From: Leptolyngbyaceae cyanobacterium CSSed165cm_216
Lineage (GTDB): Bacteria > Cyanobacteriota > Cyanobacteriia > Phormidesmidales > Phormidesmidaceae
Length of the DNA: 7,021 nt
NCBI GenBank assembly: GCA_007135385.1
Contig: SLIY01000481.1
Coordinates: forward strand, 1-7,021
Reading direction: 5' to 3'
Notes under the pieces: model-generated
Databases searched by the model: none
What the model was told of the DNA's origin: nothing
What the model saw: the letters and a program-made list of their open reading frames with translations, nothing else
In this document: positions 5,735 through 7,021 of the stretch, one piece after another
Layout of the letters: the number at the start of each line of letters is the position of its first letter
Numbering within the stretch: position 1 is the first letter of the stretch
Program-made: the position numbers and the translations under genes

Positions 5735-5738
5735 AATT

Positions 5739-5909
5739 ATGTCCCTGAAGTATCGTGGCGTTGATTACGAAGCTACTAATTCTCAAGTGGCTGTATCTGA
5801 AGAGGTGATTGGTCGCTATCGCGGCGCTCAAGTTAGCCGTCATGTGCCCAAACAAGTTAAAGCTCAGCGCCCCCAAGGTCTAAAGTACCGGGGTGCGGTG
5901 GTGCGATAA
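5739..5909 (+). CDS. DUF4278 microprotein (PirA-like), riboswitch-controlled
   Basis: A 56-residue basic soluble protein, probably a cytosolic regulator. It contains three copies of a (K/R)YRG motif: LKYRG 3-7, GRYRG 25-29 and LKYRG 48-52, with the opening KYRGVDYE typical of DUF4278 (PF14105), a cyanobacterial family of tiny proteins. Synechocystis PirA (Ssr0692), of the same family, binds PII and competes with N-acetylglutamate kinase, lowering arginine synthesis. A similar role here is inference, supported by the NtcA box and glutamine riboswitch upstream. ATG 5739 is decided by AAGGAGAGG six bases before it; an in-frame GTG at 5559 would translate through the promoter and riboswitch and is rejected. 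No signal peptide or membrane segment is present. It is monocistronic, with a terminator at 5964-5990. Confidence 0.9.
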   Translation: MSLKYRGVDYEATNSQVAVSEEVIGRYRGAQVSRHVPKQVKAQRPQGLKYRGAVVR

Positions 5910-5963
5910 GCCACTTTTACAGTTTTGATGGTTGCCCGGTTTAGCTGGCATCATCGATTATCA

Positions 5964-5990
5964 AGCGCCCCTGCGGGGGTGCTTTTTTTT
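5964..5990 (+). terminator. Intrinsic terminator of the DUF4278 gene
   Basis: AGCGCCCC (5964-5971), loop TGCG, GGGGTGCT (5976-5983) form an 8-bp stem with one G-U pair, followed by eight T residues (5983-5990). It lies 54 bp after the stop codon and isolates the microprotein gene from the histidine kinase gene downstream. Confidence 0.93.
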
Positions 5991-6015
5991 GCGATAGTCT
6001 TGTGGCGATAGTCTT
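5991..6015. repeat. Direct repeat GCGATAGTCTT x2
   Basis: An 11-bp direct repeat at 5991-6001 and 6005-6015, period 14, between the terminator and the kinase start. Each copy contains GATAGT, a 4-of-6 match to a -10 hexamer, so one may be part of the kinase promoter, but no matching -35 is visible. It could also be a slippage duplication. Confidence 0.5.
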
Positions 6016-6017
6016 TA

Positions 6018-6033
6018 CTCAACTGACGTTGAG
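6018..6033 (+). promoter_or_regulatory. Inverted repeat just upstream of the kinase start codon
   Basis: CTCAAC (6018-6023), TGAC, GTTGAG (6028-6033) make a perfect 6-bp stem with a tetraloop, six bases before TTG 6040. The right arm includes GAG, the only Shine-Dalgarno-like bases, so the hairpin could lower translation. Alternatively it is an operator dyad. Confidence 0.4.
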
Positions 6034-6039
6034 AATCCT

Positions 6040-7021
6040 TTGGCAATTTTTGGGTATTTGATTGGATTGATCACTGGAGGGGCGCTGTGGCTAGGTTGGC
6101 AGCGGCGATATCGACGGCGGGAACAAACTTTGCTGACCCTGTTGCAGGCTAACACCTGGGCTGATGCCCTGCAGCAGGTGGAGCAACTGGTGCAGACACA
6201 GCCGCAGCAGCAGCGCCAGTTACAGTATTTAGGCACCAGCCGCGACAGCCTGGAGCGAGTTCTGTTGATGGCTCCCGTGGGCTACTTGCAGGTGGACGAC
6301 GAAAATCAGTTGATCTGGTGCAATGATGAAGCCAATCGGCTGTTGAGGATTAATCAGCCCATGGCTGGATCGGCGCAACGGCGACGACTGCTGTTGGAAG
6401 TGGCGCGCTCCTACGAATTAGATGCGCTGATTGAAGAGGCGAGAGAGTCCAAAACCTGTTGTCAGCGTGATTGGATGCTCTACCAGATTTCACCGGATCC
6501 GTTTTACCCCAAGGAAGAACCGACCTATCCTCTGCGGGGCTATGCAGTTCCCCTAGACAATGGGGAGGTGGGTGTCTTTCTCGAAAACCGTCAGGAGGAG
6601 GCGTTACTGGTGCAGCAGCGCGATCGCTGGACCTCTGACGTTGCCCACGAACTGAAAACTCCCCTCACCTCGATTCGACTGGTGGCTGAAACCCTACAGC
6701 CTCGCATTGATCCTAGTCTTCGTAGCTGGCTCGATCGCCTAGTCAACGAAACTATCCGACTTAGCAATCTAGTGGAGGATCTGCTGAATCTCAGTCGCCT
6801 CCAAGGGGATCAAGCCCAAGGGCTGAACCGCCAGCCTGTGGATTTACCCCAACTGATCTATCGGGCCTGGCAAAGTTTGGAACCCCTGGCCCAGGTGAAG
6901 CACCTCACCCTCGACTATGACGGTCCTGACCGTTACCTCACCCAGTTGGATGAGACCCTCTTTCATCGAGTGCTGCTGAACTTGATCGATAATGCGATTA
7001 AACATAGTCCGTCTAAAGCAG
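6040..7021 (+). CDS. sphS: PAS-containing sensor histidine kinase, SphS/PhoR type, 3' end outside window
   Basis: Membrane-anchored kinase of a two-component system, most like cyanobacterial SphS, which senses phosphate limitation and phosphorylates SphR. It has one N-terminal membrane segment (about 1-20, AIFGYLIGLITGGALWLGW) followed by RRYRRR. A Gln-rich linker (about 28-65), a PAS domain (about 73-185, opening at APVGYLQVD) and HisKA with SDVAHELKTPLTS, phospho-acceptor H203, come next. The start of the ATPase domain has N-box LLNLIDNAIKHSP (N318). 327 codons are visible; the G boxes lie beyond the edge. There is no extracytoplasmic sensor domain, as in SphS. The frame opens at 5998 and has no ATG or GTG before the membrane segment. 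TTG 6040 is the only start keeping a full-length segment, since TTG 6058 would leave about 14 hydrophobic residues. The partner regulator is not visible. Confidence 0.85.
   Translation, partial: MAIFGYLIGLITGGALWLGWQRRYRRREQTLLTLLQANTWADALQQVEQLVQTQPQQQRQLQYLGTSRDSLERVLLMAPVGYLQVDDENQLIWCNDEANRLLRINQPMAGSAQRRRLLLEVARSYELDALIEEARESKTCCQRDWMLYQISPDPFYPKEEPTYPLRGYAVPLDNGEVGVFLENRQEEALLVQQRDRWTSDVAHELKTPLTSIRLVAETLQPRIDPSLRSWLDRLVNETIRLSNLVEDLLNLSRLQGDQAQGLNRQPVDLPQLIYRAWQSLEPLAQVKHLTLDYDGPDRYLTQLDETLFHRVLLNLIDNAIKHSPSKA

Noticed and set aside
5559..5738. N-terminal extension of the DUF4278 protein from GTG 5559 (116 aa in total)
   Set aside because: The extension covers the promoter, NtcA box and riboswitch and has no conserved sequence; ATG 5739 has a strong ribosome site and starts at the family's conserved KYRG.
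6015..6236. 73-aa Cys/Arg-rich minus-strand open frame
   Set aside because: Antisense to the Gln-rich linker of the kinase gene; the cysteines and arginines come from reversed CAG/GCA-rich codons.

Overview
The window reads as the chromosome of a cyanobacterium, probably a GC-rich filamentous or Leptolyngbya/Synechococcales-like lineage. The main pointers are three perfect HIP1 octamers (GCGATCGC), a glutamine riboswitch upstream of a DUF4278 microprotein (both essentially cyanobacterial), an NtcA-type site, and a membrane-anchored PAS histidine kinase of the SphS/PhoR type. Assignment to a genus is not possible from the sequence alone.

Layout, left to right. (1) 1-503, minus strand: the N-terminal two thirds of a type IV prepilin peptidase (PilD), cut by the window edge. 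(2) 504-761: a divergent intergenic region holding short tandem repeats, a HIP1 site and a hairpin abutting the next start codon. (3) 762-1940, plus: a trans-sulfuration family PLP enzyme (cystathionine gamma-synthase/lyase-like). (4) 1941-2044: a short convergent gap. (5) 2045-5210, minus: a creatininase-family hydrolase followed by a Cu+ P1B-type ATPase (CopA). Between them, overlapping the creatininase stop codon, sits a promoter with the architecture used by MerR-family metal sensors: a -35, a 20-bp spacer filled by a perfect dyad, and a -10. CopA is therefore probably induced by metal on its own rather than only by read-through. (6) 5211-5540: no gene; a cluster of degenerate GC-rich repeats. 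(7) 5541-5990, plus: a compact nitrogen-control locus: a dyad, a sigma70-like promoter, a perfect NtcA box over its -10, a glutamine riboswitch, a Shine-Dalgarno-masking helix, a 56-residue DUF4278 protein with three YRG motifs, and a strong intrinsic terminator. (8) 6040-7021, plus: an SphS-like phosphate-sensing histidine kinase, TTG-started, cut by the window edge.

The most informative part is the 5599-5909 cassette. The sequence supports two layers of control on one microprotein gene. NtcA would block transcription when nitrogen is scarce, and glutamine would release translation when nitrogen is plentiful. The related DUF4278 protein PirA of Synechocystis binds PII and restrains arginine synthesis, so this gene may be a nitrogen-excess signal to PII; that function is inference. 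I found no CRISPR array, tRNA, rRNA, transposase or phage gene.
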